A DNA stretch of 33,758 nt from Chitinophagales bacterium (GCA_020629205.1 JAHDDV010000016.1:1-33758), one strand, 5' to 3'; positions 1 to 9,766 are shown, counted from the stretch's first letter. A program made the numbers and translations. The notes: a model not told the origin generated them from the sequence alone.

Positions 1-150
1 GGCTGCGACTGAATGCGCTGCTAGAGCTGGCTGCGAGGAACGAGTAGACGGCTATAGCAGCAGCATGAAGCGCTGCACAGGTGCTGACATTATAACGGAC
101 AGCCGGTAGGTCATTGCCATAAGTGGATCTGCTGGGCTCCAAAAAATTAA
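1..150 (+). repeat. Dispersed structured intergenic repeat, copy A (left end may be cut by window)
   Basis: This is non-coding and richer in G+C than its flanks. ATGC plus GCTGCTA (13-23) pairs with TAGCAGC plus GCAT (55-66, one bulged base), and weaker pairing continues inward (AGC/GCT). A tail follows at about 94-148. It matches copy B almost base for base at AACGGA.AGC.GGTA and GGATCTGCTG.GCTCCAAAAAA, and matches reverse-strand copy C at AGGTC.TTGCCA and GGCTCCAAA. The element lies about 107 bases upstream of the methyltransferase start. No ORF here looks real. Its function is unknown; it could be a small RNA, a leader element, a REP-like repeat or a relic of a mobile element. Confidence 0.7.
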
Positions 151-256
151 TCAAGCGAAAAAGCCCTATTTTGTGCCATCATGAGATGGCGAGAGAGACG
201 AAATTGCTGACTCATACCGGAGAATATTTTCCAATTACAGCTGCAAAAATTACCCC

Positions 257-1414
257 TTGCAAAGATTCGAAATAGTTGTGAAGACCTTATACGGTCTCGA
301 AGAAGTGCTGGCTCATGAACTCGCCGCGCTGGGTGTGGAAGAAATGGAAAAACTAACACGGGCGGTGAGCTTTATGGGCGACAAGGAATTGCTTTATCGC
401 TGCAATCTGGAGCTTCGAACGGCCATGAAAGTACTAAAGCCGATAGCGCAATTCTACTGTCGAAACGAGAAGCAGCTCTACAACAAGATCAGGTCGATCG
501 ACTGGTCGGAGCATATGCGGGTCAATCAGACTTTGGCTTGTGAGGGCGTGACGAGCGGCCATATATTTAGGCATAGCAAGTACGTTGCGCTGAAATCCAA
601 GGATGCTATTGTCGATCAGTTTAGAGAGGGAACAGGGCGTCGCCCTAGTGTAGACTTAGAGGATCCTGATCTGCGGGTCAATGTGCATATTCGGGATACG
701 ACCTGCACGGTATCACTCAATAGCTCCGGAGAAATCCTGAGCAAGCGAGGTTATCGTCGACAGACTACTTTGGCTCCGATCATGGAGACGCTAGCTGCCG
801 GAATCATTCTGATGACCGGATGGGATGGACGTACGACCTTTATTGATCCTATGTGTGGATCTGGAACCTTCCCGGTGGAAGCAGCAATGATTTCGAGTGG
901 TATGGCTCCTGGAAGAAGGAGAGCCTTTGGTTTTGAAAAGTGGCGGGATTTTGACCCGGATCTTTGGGATAAACTGAAACGTGCTGCTGATAATCGAAAG
1001 TCAAATGTGCTGGCTCGAATTATAGCTTGCGATCAGAGTGCCGATGCCTTGAAAGCGGCAGAAGGAAATGCCCGACGGATGGGCATGGGTGCTTCGATAG
1101 ATTTTCGTCAGGAGAATTTTTTGGAGTCTGAACCCCTGGATGCAGATGGGCTCATTGTCATGAACCCTCCATATGGGGAGCGGCTTCAGGATGAGCAGGG
1201 TGACATCGTGCAATTGTACAATGACATCGGTGCCAGACTAAAGCATCATTATGAAAATCACGATGCCTGGATAATCAGCTCCAATGTTGCGGCCTTGAAG
1301 CGTGTAGGGCTAAAACCGAGTAAGAAGGTGAAACTGATGAACGGTTCACTGGAATGTATGTTGTATCATTTTGAGCTGTATCGGGGGAGCAAGAAAGCAA
1401 AAGCGCAAAGCTAG
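257..1414 (+). CDS. THUMP-domain class I SAM-dependent RNA methyltransferase (RlmL/TrmN-like)
   Basis: This is predicted to methylate a base in structured RNA (rRNA or tRNA) using S-adenosylmethionine in the cytoplasm. The 385 residues show an N-terminal region and THUMP-like RNA-binding part (about 1-155), then a Rossmann methyltransferase with the SAM loop FIDPMCGSGTF (195-205). The catalytic motif NPPYGERL (303-310) is the NPPY type used for exocyclic amino groups of guanine or adenine. The size fits the COG0116 family, which corresponds to the N-terminal half of E. coli RlmL. The start is a TTG (257); no in-frame ATG was found just upstream, and the translation from here reads like the usual family N-terminus (FEIVVKTLYGLEEVL). 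The exact target nucleotide (for example a 23S m2G) cannot be read from sequence, so no symbol is given. Confidence 0.92.
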   Translation: MQRFEIVVKTLYGLEEVLAHELAALGVEEMEKLTRAVSFMGDKELLYRCNLELRTAMKVLKPIAQFYCRNEKQLYNKIRSIDWSEHMRVNQTLACEGVTSGHIFRHSKYVALKSKDAIVDQFREGTGRRPSVDLEDPDLRVNVHIRDTTCTVSLNSSGEILSKRGYRRQTTLAPIMETLAAGIILMTGWDGRTTFIDPMCGSGTFPVEAAMISSGMAPGRRRAFGFEKWRDFDPDLWDKLKRAADNRKSNVLARIIACDQSADALKAAEGNARRMGMGASIDFRQENFLESEPLDADGLIVMNPPYGERLQDEQGDIVQLYNDIGARLKHHYENHDAWIISSNVAALKRVGLKPSKKVKLMNGSLECMLYHFELYRGSKKAKAQS

Positions 1415-1427
1415 TGCACAGCACTAG
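1411..1427 (+). other. Small perfect hairpin over the methyltransferase stop codon
   Basis: CTAGTGC-aca-GCACTAG is a perfect 7-bp stem with a 3-base loop, and the TAG stop codon lies inside its left arm. No T-run follows, so it is not a convincing intrinsic terminator. It could protect the 3' end of an mRNA or be chance. The same heptamer CTAGTGC recurs after the gene ending at 29951. Confidence 0.4.
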
Positions 1428-1476
1428 ACTTCGCTGATAAATTGAATGGGATAAGTAAATAGACTTGGATAATATC

Positions 1477-2004
1477 ATGGATCTAAAGGACTTATGGATT
1501 GGAGATCGTCTATGGGTAGAAGGCGAAACAGGTACCTTTGAAGGCATAGATAGACCGACGGGTATGGCGAAGGTGAAAGTCGGTAAGGAAATTCGGCTTG
1601 CACGAGCCACTGAGTTAAGCCTGAAAGAACCAGAAGTTATAGATCCAGTAATGGAGCGGCTAAATGCCAAACTTGGCATCCGGGAACAAGAAAACAAGAA
1701 ATTCAGCCTCAAAAGGTCCGCAGAATTTGAAACAAGGTTAGACCTGCATATGGTCAATTTTCCTGAATACAAGCGGAGTACAGCTGGAGAGCCAGAGCTT
1801 GCTTTTCAACTGCGGAAAGCCGAAGCCTTTCTGGCTCAGGCTATCGATCTGAAAGTACATCGCGTTGTGCTGGTGCATGGTTACGGAGATGGGAAACTAC
1901 GGGACGCATTGATTGGTCTCTTGAAAGGATATGAGCAGATCGATCGCTGCGACGTACATCAGGATGGGGCGGCATTGGAGCTCTGGTTTGATTTTACTAC
2001 ATAG
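1477..2004 (+). CDS. Smr-domain protein (MutS2 C-terminus-like)
   Basis: This 175-residue protein carries a C-terminal Smr domain with the LDLH motif (about 88-91) and the glycine-rich motif HGYGDGKLR (about 134-142). The Smr domain is a nucleic-acid-binding and often endonucleolytic domain. The first ~50 residues (IGDRLWVEG...VKVGKEIRLA) resemble the small KOW-like segment just before Smr in MutS2, so this looks like a free-standing version of the MutS2 tail without its ATPase. Known family roles range from DNA recombination control to ribosome rescue; none can be fixed here. The ORF track starts at a TTG (1465); I prefer the in-frame ATG at 1477 because it removes only four residues and leaves the domain intact. 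It follows the methyltransferase by 62 bases and may be cotranscribed. Confidence 0.85.
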   Translation: MDLKDLWIGDRLWVEGETGTFEGIDRPTGMAKVKVGKEIRLARATELSLKEPEVIDPVMERLNAKLGIREQENKKFSLKRSAEFETRLDLHMVNFPEYKRSTAGEPELAFQLRKAEAFLAQAIDLKVHRVVLVHGYGDGKLRDALIGLLKGYEQIDRCDVHQDGAALELWFDFTT

Positions 2005-2149
2005 TTGGCGTTAATCTGGCCGACGTTTATACCTACTTCTGATCTTTTGCTCGAAAGATAGGTGCTAAAACCATAACTTAGTGCTGTTTATTGCCTGTAG
2101 CTTGTCTGCCTGCAGGATTGAGGATTGTCTAAACTCCACAGCCAAAAGT

Positions 2150-5100
2150 ATGTTGCGTCTCTCCCGATATTTTGTATTCATTTGCGTCTTTCTCTTTTTG
2201 CTGTCCGATTCCTTGAATGGGCAGGTAAGCGTTCAAGGACGAGTGACAGATGATACGGATGAGCCTTTGATAGGCGTCAATATTGTGGTCAAGGATTTGG
2301 GGACAGGAACAGTAACGGATTTTGATGGCAAATATGAACTGGAAGTTCCTTCCAGAGCGTCCATTCTGGTGTTTAGCTATATAGGATTTGAAACGCAAGA
2401 ATTAGTTGCTTCCAATGAGCAGCTAGACTTGGTGATGGGAATGGATGGCAAGCAGCTGAACGAGGTTGTTGTGACCGCCTTTGGCATAGAAAGGCAGAAG
2501 CGCTCGCTCGGATACGCGACAGAGAATGTGGGAGGAGAGGAGTTGGCAAAGTCAAATGCGCCGGATGTGATCAATGCCCTGGCGGGTAAGATGGCCGGTG
2601 TGAACATTGTACAGTCAAATGGGGTAGAAGGGGGAACCAGCCGCGTCGTCATACGTGGAAACAACAACATCACAGGCAATAATCAACCACTAATTATAGT
2701 GGACGGTGTTCCTTTCGAAAATGATCCCGGCTTTGGTGAAACACAGGACAATAAGGACATTACCGGAGGAACTGACTGGGGCTCGGCTATCAACAATATT
2801 AATCCGGCAGACATCGAAAGCATGGATGTCTTGAAGGGTGCAAATGCAGCAGCCCTTTATGGTGCCCGTGGAATGAACGGCGTCATCCTGATCACTTTGA
2901 AGAAAGGAGCTAAGCGAAAGGGTTTTGGCGTTGATTATTCCACTACTTATCGCAGTATAGAGGCGACAAGGTTTCGGGACACGCAAAATGTCTTTGGTGC
3001 TGGAGGTCCGATATCAACCAGTGAACCCAGATTTGAGGAGGATGCCGACGGACAGCTAATCTATCCCAGCTCGATTGTATCCGACAATGGTCCGGGAGGG
3101 GTAAATACCAATCAGTCCTTTGGGTTCTACGGAGGCTCACAGTCCTGGGGGCCGAGAATGGATGGGACTATGATTCGTTGGTGGGACGGAGAGCTGCGTG
3201 CTTTCAATCCACAACCCGATAATCAGAAGTTATTTTACGATAAGGGATCGACTCTGATCCACAATATTGCTTTTTCAGGTGGAGGAGAGGATGGTACGAT
3301 AAGGGTCAGTTTTACAAGAGCGGATCATGATGCGATCACGCCTAAGTCCGAATACCAACAGAATACTGTGTCACTCGGAGGAAATCTCAATGTGACAGAT
3401 CGGCTTAAGACGGAAATGACGATCAACTATATTGATTATGAGCGATTGAATGCGCCAGCCTTGTCAAATGATGCCAATAACAGCTTTGAAAGCGGAATGC
3501 TATATAGCTTTCCCCGAAGCTACAAGGGTTTGAATTTTGATTTTGAAAATGGAGATGGGACAAGACGTTCTTTTGAAGGTTGGCCATTCCTTTATGTGAG
3601 TCCCTATTTGGTTTGGAATGCCCATCGACATAACACTCGACTGGACAGAGACAAGTGGTTGGGTTCTATTGGACTCAACTATGCCCTTAACGATTGGATT
3701 TCCCTAAGTGGTCGAATAGGAGTGGACAATACCAATGATATCATGGAGACGAGAAGAACACCTATTGATGTCACTGGAACGGTGATCGATGATGGTAGTG
3801 GTGGCTTTTACAATATTCCGGTAGCCTATGAAAAGAGTTACAGCAAGGAGAAAGTGATAAATAATGAGGTGATGCTTTCTTTGAAGCGGGAAGCCCTGTT
3901 TGGTTCTGCATTCAATGCAACACTGCGACTTGGAGGGAATCAATGGAGACGAGATCGGGATTATCTGATGGCGGTAGGAGCTCCGAGCTTAAGAGATCCC
4001 TTCTTATACAATTTTGATAATTATCAGTATGAGCTGCCATTGACGGAAAACGATCTTCCTGAGCTGCAGGAACAATTCTATGCCAAGAGGATTAATTCTC
4101 TCTTCGCTTTTGTTGATCTTTCCTGGCAAAATATGCTCTTTGTGCAGTTGACGGGGCGAAATGATTGGTCTTCGACCTTGCCTCTGGACAATAATTCCTA
4201 CTTCTATCCTTCTGCCAATCTGAGCTTTGTATTGACAGAGGCATGGAGGTCTGGGATTCCAGCCATCTTTAGTCATATCAAGTTCCGTACGGCACTATCG
4301 CAGACAGCGACCGATGATGATCCCTATCAGTTAAATGCAGTATTCGAAACGGGAACATTTAATGGCAACAGCACGAGTACGCAGCCATCAACTATTCCTC
4401 CTGTGGCCTTGAAACCGCAACGTGCGGTTTCCTGGGAAGCCGGTATTGAAACGGGGATTTGGGATGATCGGATCAGGCTCGATCTTACCTATTATTCGAT
4501 TAATAGTTATGACCAGTTGCTACGTTCACCAGTACCCAGCTCCTCTGGATTCAACACAGTGAAGATTAATACCGGCGAATTGTCGAATCGCGGTATCGAA
4601 GCGATTCTGAGTGCTCGGCTTGTTCAGGCAAGAGATTTTTCCTGGACAACCGGACTCACTTATGCAAGAAATACGAGCAGATTAGAAAAACTGGAGGAAG
4701 GTGCAGATATCCTGGAACTTGCTGGCATCTGGGGGGACAATGGTCCGAGCATTTCGGTAAAGGCTGGTCAGCCCTACGGAATCATTGTGGGCTATGACTA
4801 TGTGCGTCATCCCGACAGTGGACTGCCAATAGTAAGTGATGACGGCCGGTTTTTCGAAGTCACAGAAACTCAGGTGCCAATCGAAATCTATGATGACAAT
4901 GGAAATTTTCAGCGCTTTGCCAATGCTACTCCAAAGTTTACAGGAGCCTGGACGAATACTTTGAAGTTTAAAAACTTTGCATTGAACACCCTGATTGATG
5001 TTAAGTATGGAGGCGATATGTGGTTTGGTTCCTATGCCCTTGGTTTACAATCAGGTCAGAGTCCCGAGACCCTGTTGGAGAGAGAAGGTGGAGGATTACC

Positions 5101-5506
5101 TTATACTGACGATTCGGGTGAGCAGCGAAATGTGGGTGTTGTTTTGGAAGGTGTGCATGAAGACGGTAGCCCCAATACCCAAGTTGTTCATTACTACTAC
5201 AAATACTTGAACAGTGGAGGATGGGGACGAGCTTTGACCGCACCTGCTGTAATGGAAAACACCTGGGTAAAGCTGCGAGAGATCTCTCTTAGTTATCGGG
5301 TACCTGCAGGTCTAATTTCATCTGCGAGGATCTTTCAAAATTTGTCGCTAGCTGTTACCGGAAGAGATTTGCTGTATCTGTATCAGTCAGCACCTGACAA
5401 TATCAATCCAGAAGGAGGCATTGGCGCGGGAAATGCTCAAGGTTTGGAGTTTGCTTCCATGCCCGGAACACGTTCAATTGGATTTACTTTAAAAGCCTCA
5501 TTCTAA
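2150..5506 (+). CDS. SusC/RagA-like TonB-dependent outer-membrane transporter
   Basis: This is the outer-membrane channel of a SusCD nutrient-uptake pair, powered by TonB. From the ATG at 2150 it has 1118 residues: a signal peptide (hydrophobic YFVFICVFLFLLS, probable cleavage near the G-Q of LNGQ), a carboxypeptidase-regulatory-like domain (about 26-100, GRVTDDTDEPLIGVNI), the plug beginning around NEVVVTAFG (104), and a long beta-barrel ending in an aromatic residue (TLKASF). The length is typical of the family. The ORF track begins at a GTG (2081), but that adds 23 residues in front of a good signal peptide, so the ATG is preferred. The SusD-like gene starts 10 bases downstream. The substrate cannot be read from sequence; the PNGase F-like third gene suggests glycoprotein-derived material, which is an inference. 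Confidence 0.95.
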   Translation: MLRLSRYFVFICVFLFLLSDSLNGQVSVQGRVTDDTDEPLIGVNIVVKDLGTGTVTDFDGKYELEVPSRASILVFSYIGFETQELVASNEQLDLVMGMDGKQLNEVVVTAFGIERQKRSLGYATENVGGEELAKSNAPDVINALAGKMAGVNIVQSNGVEGGTSRVVIRGNNNITGNNQPLIIVDGVPFENDPGFGETQDNKDITGGTDWGSAINNINPADIESMDVLKGANAAALYGARGMNGVILITLKKGAKRKGFGVDYSTTYRSIEATRFRDTQNVFGAGGPISTSEPRFEEDADGQLIYPSSIVSDNGPGGVNTNQSFGFYGGSQSWGPRMDGTMIRWWDGELRAFNPQPDNQKLFYDKGSTLIHNIAFSGGGEDGTIRVSFTRADHDAITPKSEYQQNTVSLGGNLNVTDRLKTEMTINYIDYERLNAPALSNDANNSFESGMLYSFPRSYKGLNFDFENGDGTRRSFEGWPFLYVSPYLVWNAHRHNTRLDRDKWLGSIGLNYALNDWISLSGRIGVDNTNDIMETRRTPIDVTGTVIDDGSGGFYNIPVAYEKSYSKEKVINNEVMLSLKREALFGSAFNATLRLGGNQWRRDRDYLMAVGAPSLRDPFLYNFDNYQYELPLTENDLPELQEQFYAKRINSLFAFVDLSWQNMLFVQLTGRNDWSSTLPLDNNSYFYPSANLSFVLTEAWRSGIPAIFSHIKFRTALSQTATDDDPYQLNAVFETGTFNGNSTSTQPSTIPPVALKPQRAVSWEAGIETGIWDDRIRLDLTYYSINSYDQLLRSPVPSSSGFNTVKINTGELSNRGIEAILSARLVQARDFSWTTGLTYARNTSRLEKLEEGADILELAGIWGDNGPSISVKAGQPYGIIVGYDYVRHPDSGLPIVSDDGRFFEVTETQVPIEIYDDNGNFQRFANATPKFTGAWTNTLKFKNFALNTLIDVKYGGDMWFGSYALGLQSGQSPETLLEREGGGLPYTDDSGEQRNVGVVLEGVHEDGSPNTQVVHYYYKYLNSGGWGRALTAPAVMENTWVKLREISLSYRVPAGLISSARIFQNLSLAVTGRDLLYLYQSAPDNINPEGGIGAGNAQGLEFASMPGTRSIGFTLKASF

Positions 5507-5516
5507 GCGGTCAATT

Positions 5517-7121
5517 ATGCAAAGTACAACGAATAAAATCTGGACTTTCATTGCCTGTTTGGCTTTCTTTTTAAGCGGCTGTGAAAAGGATTTTGAGAGT
5601 ATTAATCAAAATCCATACAACCCAACTGAAACTTCCATGGAGGCCCTGTTTAATGGCGTGGTTTCGAGTCTACAACTCACCTGGGACGGTCAGTTCTATG
5701 TAGACAACGAGATTTTGTATGATGTAACGCAGCTAGGAGCCTTGAAGTCGAAGTCCTGGCAAAACACAGCCAAGGGGGCCAAGGCGATTTGGGATAATTA
5801 CTATGAAGCCTTACGTAATATTCGAGAGTTGGAGCGTAGAATGGACAATTATGCTGGTGAACAGGAGGAGTTGGTAAATGTGCGATCAATGCTCAAGGTT
5901 GTTACGGCCTATAAGACTTTCTTTCTAACAGATCTTTTTGGGGATATCCCATTTTCAGAGGCTGGGCGGGGCTTGGATGGCTCGGCTGCTCTACGACCAG
6001 CATACGATGCTCAGGAAGACATATATCGTTTCCTCTTGGAAGAACTTACCTGGGCTTCAGAGAATATTGAAGTCAACCCAACCGAACAAACGGCCTCTGG
6101 CAAGGACTACTATAGTTTTGGCGGTTTTGATCCACTTTTCGATTCCAATATGATCATGTGGCAACGCTTTGCAAATTCTCTGCTATTGCGTTATGCAATG
6201 AGAATAGTGGAGGTTGATCGGCCTTTAGCCGAGCAGATAACTGGACGAATTCTGACGGAAGATTTGCCGCTGATTCGAGATGGGGAAGATGTAGTTATGC
6301 GCCCCTCAGCGATGGGCTTTACGCGCCTAAGTAGTCATTGGTCTTTCAGAGAGCACAATAACCTTCGAATGGGTTCAACGGTCTGGAAAGCACTTGCTCC
6401 ATTGGATCAGTCGCCATCTGGAGCTGGGATTTTGGACCCTAGGGCCCGTATTTTTTTCGATACAAATAACGATGATGCGTGGGTGCCATTTCCCAATGAG
6501 ATTCCCGCAGGAGAAACACCGCCAGTAGAAGGAGGAATACCCTATGGCGGGCAACGAGACAGCAATTTCGGTATCAAGGGCAATGATAACTACTTCTCTT
6601 CCTTTCACTACTATTTGATCCGTGATGAGAATGACATTCCAGAGGTGTTGCTATCTGCTGCAGAGGTCCACTTTCACAAGGCTGAGGCTATGCTACGAGG
6701 AATTGGTGTACCGCAGGATGACTATGGTGCAGAAAACGAATATGCACAGGGAATTAGCTCCTCCATGGTTTTTTGGAGTAATGAGGCACAGAACTCAAGT
6801 ATTTGGGAGAATGCTCCTGTGATTTCTTCAGGAGATGCTTATCAGTTTGCTTTTGACCCTGCGGTGAGCTTATCTGGGAACGGATTTGATTTGAGTCTGA
6901 TTTACAAGCAAGAGTGGATTTGTTATTTTCGACAACCCTGGGAAGCATTTAGCCTATGGCGTAGGACCAAAGCTACACCTCGGGAGGGGGAGGAGCCACA
7001 GTATTATCGATTGCAATACCCAGCAGACGAGGCCAATCTAAATGCGTCAAATTATCAAGCTGCAACATCCGCTATGGGAGGAGATGAAAATAATGTGAAA
7101 GTCTGGTGGATGGCCGATTAG
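5517..7121 (+). CDS. SusD/RagB-like surface lipoprotein
   Basis: This is the substrate-binding lid partner of the preceding SusC-like transporter. The 534-residue protein has a lipoprotein signal peptide ending in the lipobox LSGC (Cys22). The residues after the Cys (EKDF) are acidic and lysine-containing, like the lipoprotein export signals that send Bacteroidota lipoproteins to the cell surface. The body is helix-rich and TPR-like, with typical SusD wording such as ADL-like segments replaced by TDLFGDIPFSEA (about 138-149) and HKAEAMLRG. It is closest in feel to the SusD-like_2 subgroup. It starts 10 bases after susC, and no terminator separates it from the next gene, so all three genes probably form one operon. 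Confidence 0.92.
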   Translation: MQSTTNKIWTFIACLAFFLSGCEKDFESINQNPYNPTETSMEALFNGVVSSLQLTWDGQFYVDNEILYDVTQLGALKSKSWQNTAKGAKAIWDNYYEALRNIRELERRMDNYAGEQEELVNVRSMLKVVTAYKTFFLTDLFGDIPFSEAGRGLDGSAALRPAYDAQEDIYRFLLEELTWASENIEVNPTEQTASGKDYYSFGGFDPLFDSNMIMWQRFANSLLLRYAMRIVEVDRPLAEQITGRILTEDLPLIRDGEDVVMRPSAMGFTRLSSHWSFREHNNLRMGSTVWKALAPLDQSPSGAGILDPRARIFFDTNNDDAWVPFPNEIPAGETPPVEGGIPYGGQRDSNFGIKGNDNYFSSFHYYLIRDENDIPEVLLSAAEVHFHKAEAMLRGIGVPQDDYGAENEYAQGISSSMVFWSNEAQNSSIWENAPVISSGDAYQFAFDPAVSLSGNGFDLSLIYKQEWICYFRQPWEAFSLWRRTKATPREGEEPQYYRLQYPADEANLNASNYQAATSAMGGDENNVKVWWMAD

Positions 7122-7173
7122 TCCGAATAAGCGATCTAGACCAATACAATAGAACAACAAAACATCATAATAT

Positions 7174-9678
7174 ATGAAATCAATTTTACGAATCTTACTC
7201 TTGTTTGTCTGCTTGAGTTTCAGCTCGCAGATAATTGCGCAGAGCAATCAATATCTACACTTTGATCGAGTAGATGATCATGTGCTGATGGAAAATGGAT
7301 CTTCTTACATCGCAGGAAGCGACGCTTTTTCCATGACTGGTTGGTTTTGGACGGATGAAATAGCTTATGGTCAGGGCATGGTTGGCTTGCGTGGTGCAGA
7401 TCAAGGTTTTTATCTCATTCAATTGGACAATGGGATCATTGAATGTAGATTCCAGAATTCTAACGGGACGCTGTACGAGTATGTGACACCCTCCTTTACA
7501 ATTGTTCCGCAGACCTGGCAGCATTTCGCCTGGGTATATACGGGCTCTGCAGTGGAGCTGTATCTTGATGGCGATTTGATTGGTTCTGCAAATGCAACTG
7601 GTACCTTCAACAATGAGACAATTCCATTTGCTATCGGAAGATCGATTTTGGCAAATCTGGACTTTTACTATGGGGGACGTATTGATGAGGTGACCCTGTG
7701 GAGTAAGGCCTTGAATGAAGACGATCTGCAAGCAATGATGTCAAATGAACTGGACGGAGACGAAGCAAATCTGGAAGCCTACTTCAAGTTCAATCAGGGC
7801 GTTCCGGAAGGTGATAATACCAGTATTCAGTCTTTGGACAATGAAGTTGGGGACGGTGATCGGCCGGGAGAGCTGATCAACTTTGCGTTGACTGGCGCAG
7901 ATTCCAATTTTGGTGGTGAGTTTGATGCTAGCTTTCAAGCCATCAGCTTTCCGCTGATACCGCATAAACTCATTTCAGCGGAGCCATTTGAAATTGCGGC
8001 CGAGGCTAGTTCTGCCTTGCCGGTAGAATTTGAGATAGATTCTGGACCAGCATCCATCAGCGGCAATACTATTACGCTGGATGGTACTGCGGGTACCGTC
8101 CGAGTTGTAGCATCACAAGCCGGCAACGCGGTCTTTGATCCAGCAGAGCCAATAACGGTCGAGTTTGACGTGTTGGATCCTCAAACGACTACCCCGGCAG
8201 TTGACCCAAGAGCACCCTATGATGGAGCTGTTGTGATGTCGCCTGGTCTTAATGCCATCAGATTAGTTGCCCAATCGTCTATCGGCTACCCAGATCTATT
8301 TTCCGTCTCCAATGTTGATTTTGTGATCGAGGGAGAAACCATCCCAGCCATGGATTGGGGCGATGGATTTTACAGTGCCTGGTATACTCCGGTAGCAGGT
8401 GGCGATCAGACCTTAGAGATTCACTCCTACAACAATTACGGTGCAGCAAATGTGAGAACAGTGGACTTCAATATTGCACAACTGGCCGGCTCTGAATCGG
8501 TGAATGTGATGGATGGAATTTGGATGACTACCTCGACCCCAGTTGTGGAAGTGGAAGTTGATCTACCGGTTCAGGTGGGTGCTCACGATCACATCCTGGC
8601 CAATCTTGAATTGACTTGTCCGCCTACAGGAGGATGTGGAGAATGGGATCGAATAGCCAATATTGAAGCGCAGAATTACAATGGCGAGTGGATCAATATT
8701 ATCCGCTATATCACTCCATACGGAACAGCTTGCAGCCATCAGATTGACTTGACCGACTATGCCTCTGTGCTGTATGGAAAGACAAAGTTCAGATTGAGCT
8801 ATGGTACTTTCGACAATGGTTATGAGTTTCATCTAGATCTTGACTATGAATTTGGAACTCCCGAGTTCACCTATAGCGAAGTAGTTCCTGTCTGGCAAGA
8901 TATCTATCCATTTGGGGATATGGCCGATCTACAACCAGTACCAAGCAGAAATCAGCAGATTTTGCCGAACACTCAGGCCGCAAAGCTCAAGTTGTTGGCC
9001 ACCGGTCACGGTTGGGGTGATAATAATACGGGCAATGCTGCGGAGTTTCACGAGGACACACACAACATTTGGGTAAATGGCTCTTCAAGGTTTGAACATA
9101 ATAACTGGTACACCTGTAATCCCCATCCAGATGATTGTTCTCCGCAAGCTGGGACCTGGACATTCGCTAGAGCTGGTTGGTGTCCTGGTGCGATCTCGCA
9201 GTTCTTTGAATACGACATGACGGAATACACTACCGGCGAAACAGTGGAGCTACAATACCGCTTTGATGAGGATTACGTAGACCTATGTCACGATAGTAAT
9301 CCGGATTGCGTTTCAGGTGTAACCTGTCCGGATTGTAGTGATGGTTTTAATCCGGAATTGCACGTGTCCTCCCATATGATCTTCTACGGAAACAACCCAC
9401 CGATGCTGAGTACTGCCATTGAGAACAGCTTGGATGTAGAACTAAGTGTCTACCCAAATCCTGCTAAAGATCAAATCAATCTGATCATTGGCGATCGATT
9501 GGACAAGGCTACAATTACCATTGTTAATGCCTTGGGACAGGAGGTGCAGACAAGAACAGCTCAGAACTACGATGCTGGACAGGTCAGCTTTGATGTGAGC
9601 AAGCAGAGCTCTGGTGTCTATATGCTTGTTGTGCGTACAGACAAAGGTTTCGTGAATAAGCAGTTTGTCATTCAATAG
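7174..9678 (+). CDS. Secreted LamG + peptide-N-glycosidase F-like protein with T9SS sorting domain
   Basis: This 834-residue protein is predicted to be exported by T9SS. Parts in order: signal peptide (1-22); LamG/concanavalin-like domain (about 24-215); an Ig-like linker domain (about 262-338); a PNGase F-like two-domain region (about 345-740) with GCGEWDRIANI, RYITPYGT, VVPVWQDI, AAEFHEDTHNIW and RAGWCPG, all in the order found in Elizabethkingia PNGase F; and a type A sorting domain beginning at LSVYPNPAKDQ. PNGase F removes N-glycans from asparagine. Asp492 and Glu624 align with its catalytic Asp60 and Glu206, but the position of Glu118 appears to be Gly544 (LSYGTF), so activity or specificity may differ. 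It is the third gene of the SusCD operon and is followed by a strong terminator. Confidence 0.88.
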   Translation: MKSILRILLLFVCLSFSSQIIAQSNQYLHFDRVDDHVLMENGSSYIAGSDAFSMTGWFWTDEIAYGQGMVGLRGADQGFYLIQLDNGIIECRFQNSNGTLYEYVTPSFTIVPQTWQHFAWVYTGSAVELYLDGDLIGSANATGTFNNETIPFAIGRSILANLDFYYGGRIDEVTLWSKALNEDDLQAMMSNELDGDEANLEAYFKFNQGVPEGDNTSIQSLDNEVGDGDRPGELINFALTGADSNFGGEFDASFQAISFPLIPHKLISAEPFEIAAEASSALPVEFEIDSGPASISGNTITLDGTAGTVRVVASQAGNAVFDPAEPITVEFDVLDPQTTTPAVDPRAPYDGAVVMSPGLNAIRLVAQSSIGYPDLFSVSNVDFVIEGETIPAMDWGDGFYSAWYTPVAGGDQTLEIHSYNNYGAANVRTVDFNIAQLAGSESVNVMDGIWMTTSTPVVEVEVDLPVQVGAHDHILANLELTCPPTGGCGEWDRIANIEAQNYNGEWINIIRYITPYGTACSHQIDLTDYASVLYGKTKFRLSYGTFDNGYEFHLDLDYEFGTPEFTYSEVVPVWQDIYPFGDMADLQPVPSRNQQILPNTQAAKLKLLATGHGWGDNNTGNAAEFHEDTHNIWVNGSSRFEHNNWYTCNPHPDDCSPQAGTWTFARAGWCPGAISQFFEYDMTEYTTGETVELQYRFDEDYVDLCHDSNPDCVSGVTCPDCSDGFNPELHVSSHMIFYGNNPPMLSTAIENSLDVELSVYPNPAKDQINLIIGDRLDKATITIVNALGQEVQTRTAQNYDAGQVSFDVSKQSSGVYMLVVRTDKGFVNKQFVIQ

Positions 9679-9724
9679 CATTGTGCTCAATACTATGGAG
9701 TGAAAGTTCGATGAAATTAAAAAG

Positions 9725-9766
9725 ACGCTCACTAGTGAACAACACTAGTGAGCGTTTTCATTTTTG
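9725..9766 (+). terminator. Bidirectional intrinsic terminator
   Basis: A perfect 13-bp stem ACGCTCACTAGTG / CACTAGTGAGCGT (9725-9737 and 9743-9755, loop aacaa) is followed by ttttcattttt on the plus strand and preceded by an A-run that serves the minus strand. It sits between two convergent genes and should end both the SusCD operon and the cytochrome operon. Confidence 0.93.

Noticed and set aside
147-359. 70-codon minus-strand ORF
   Set aside because: It overlaps the leader and start of the methyltransferase gene in antisense and shows no recognisable protein features.
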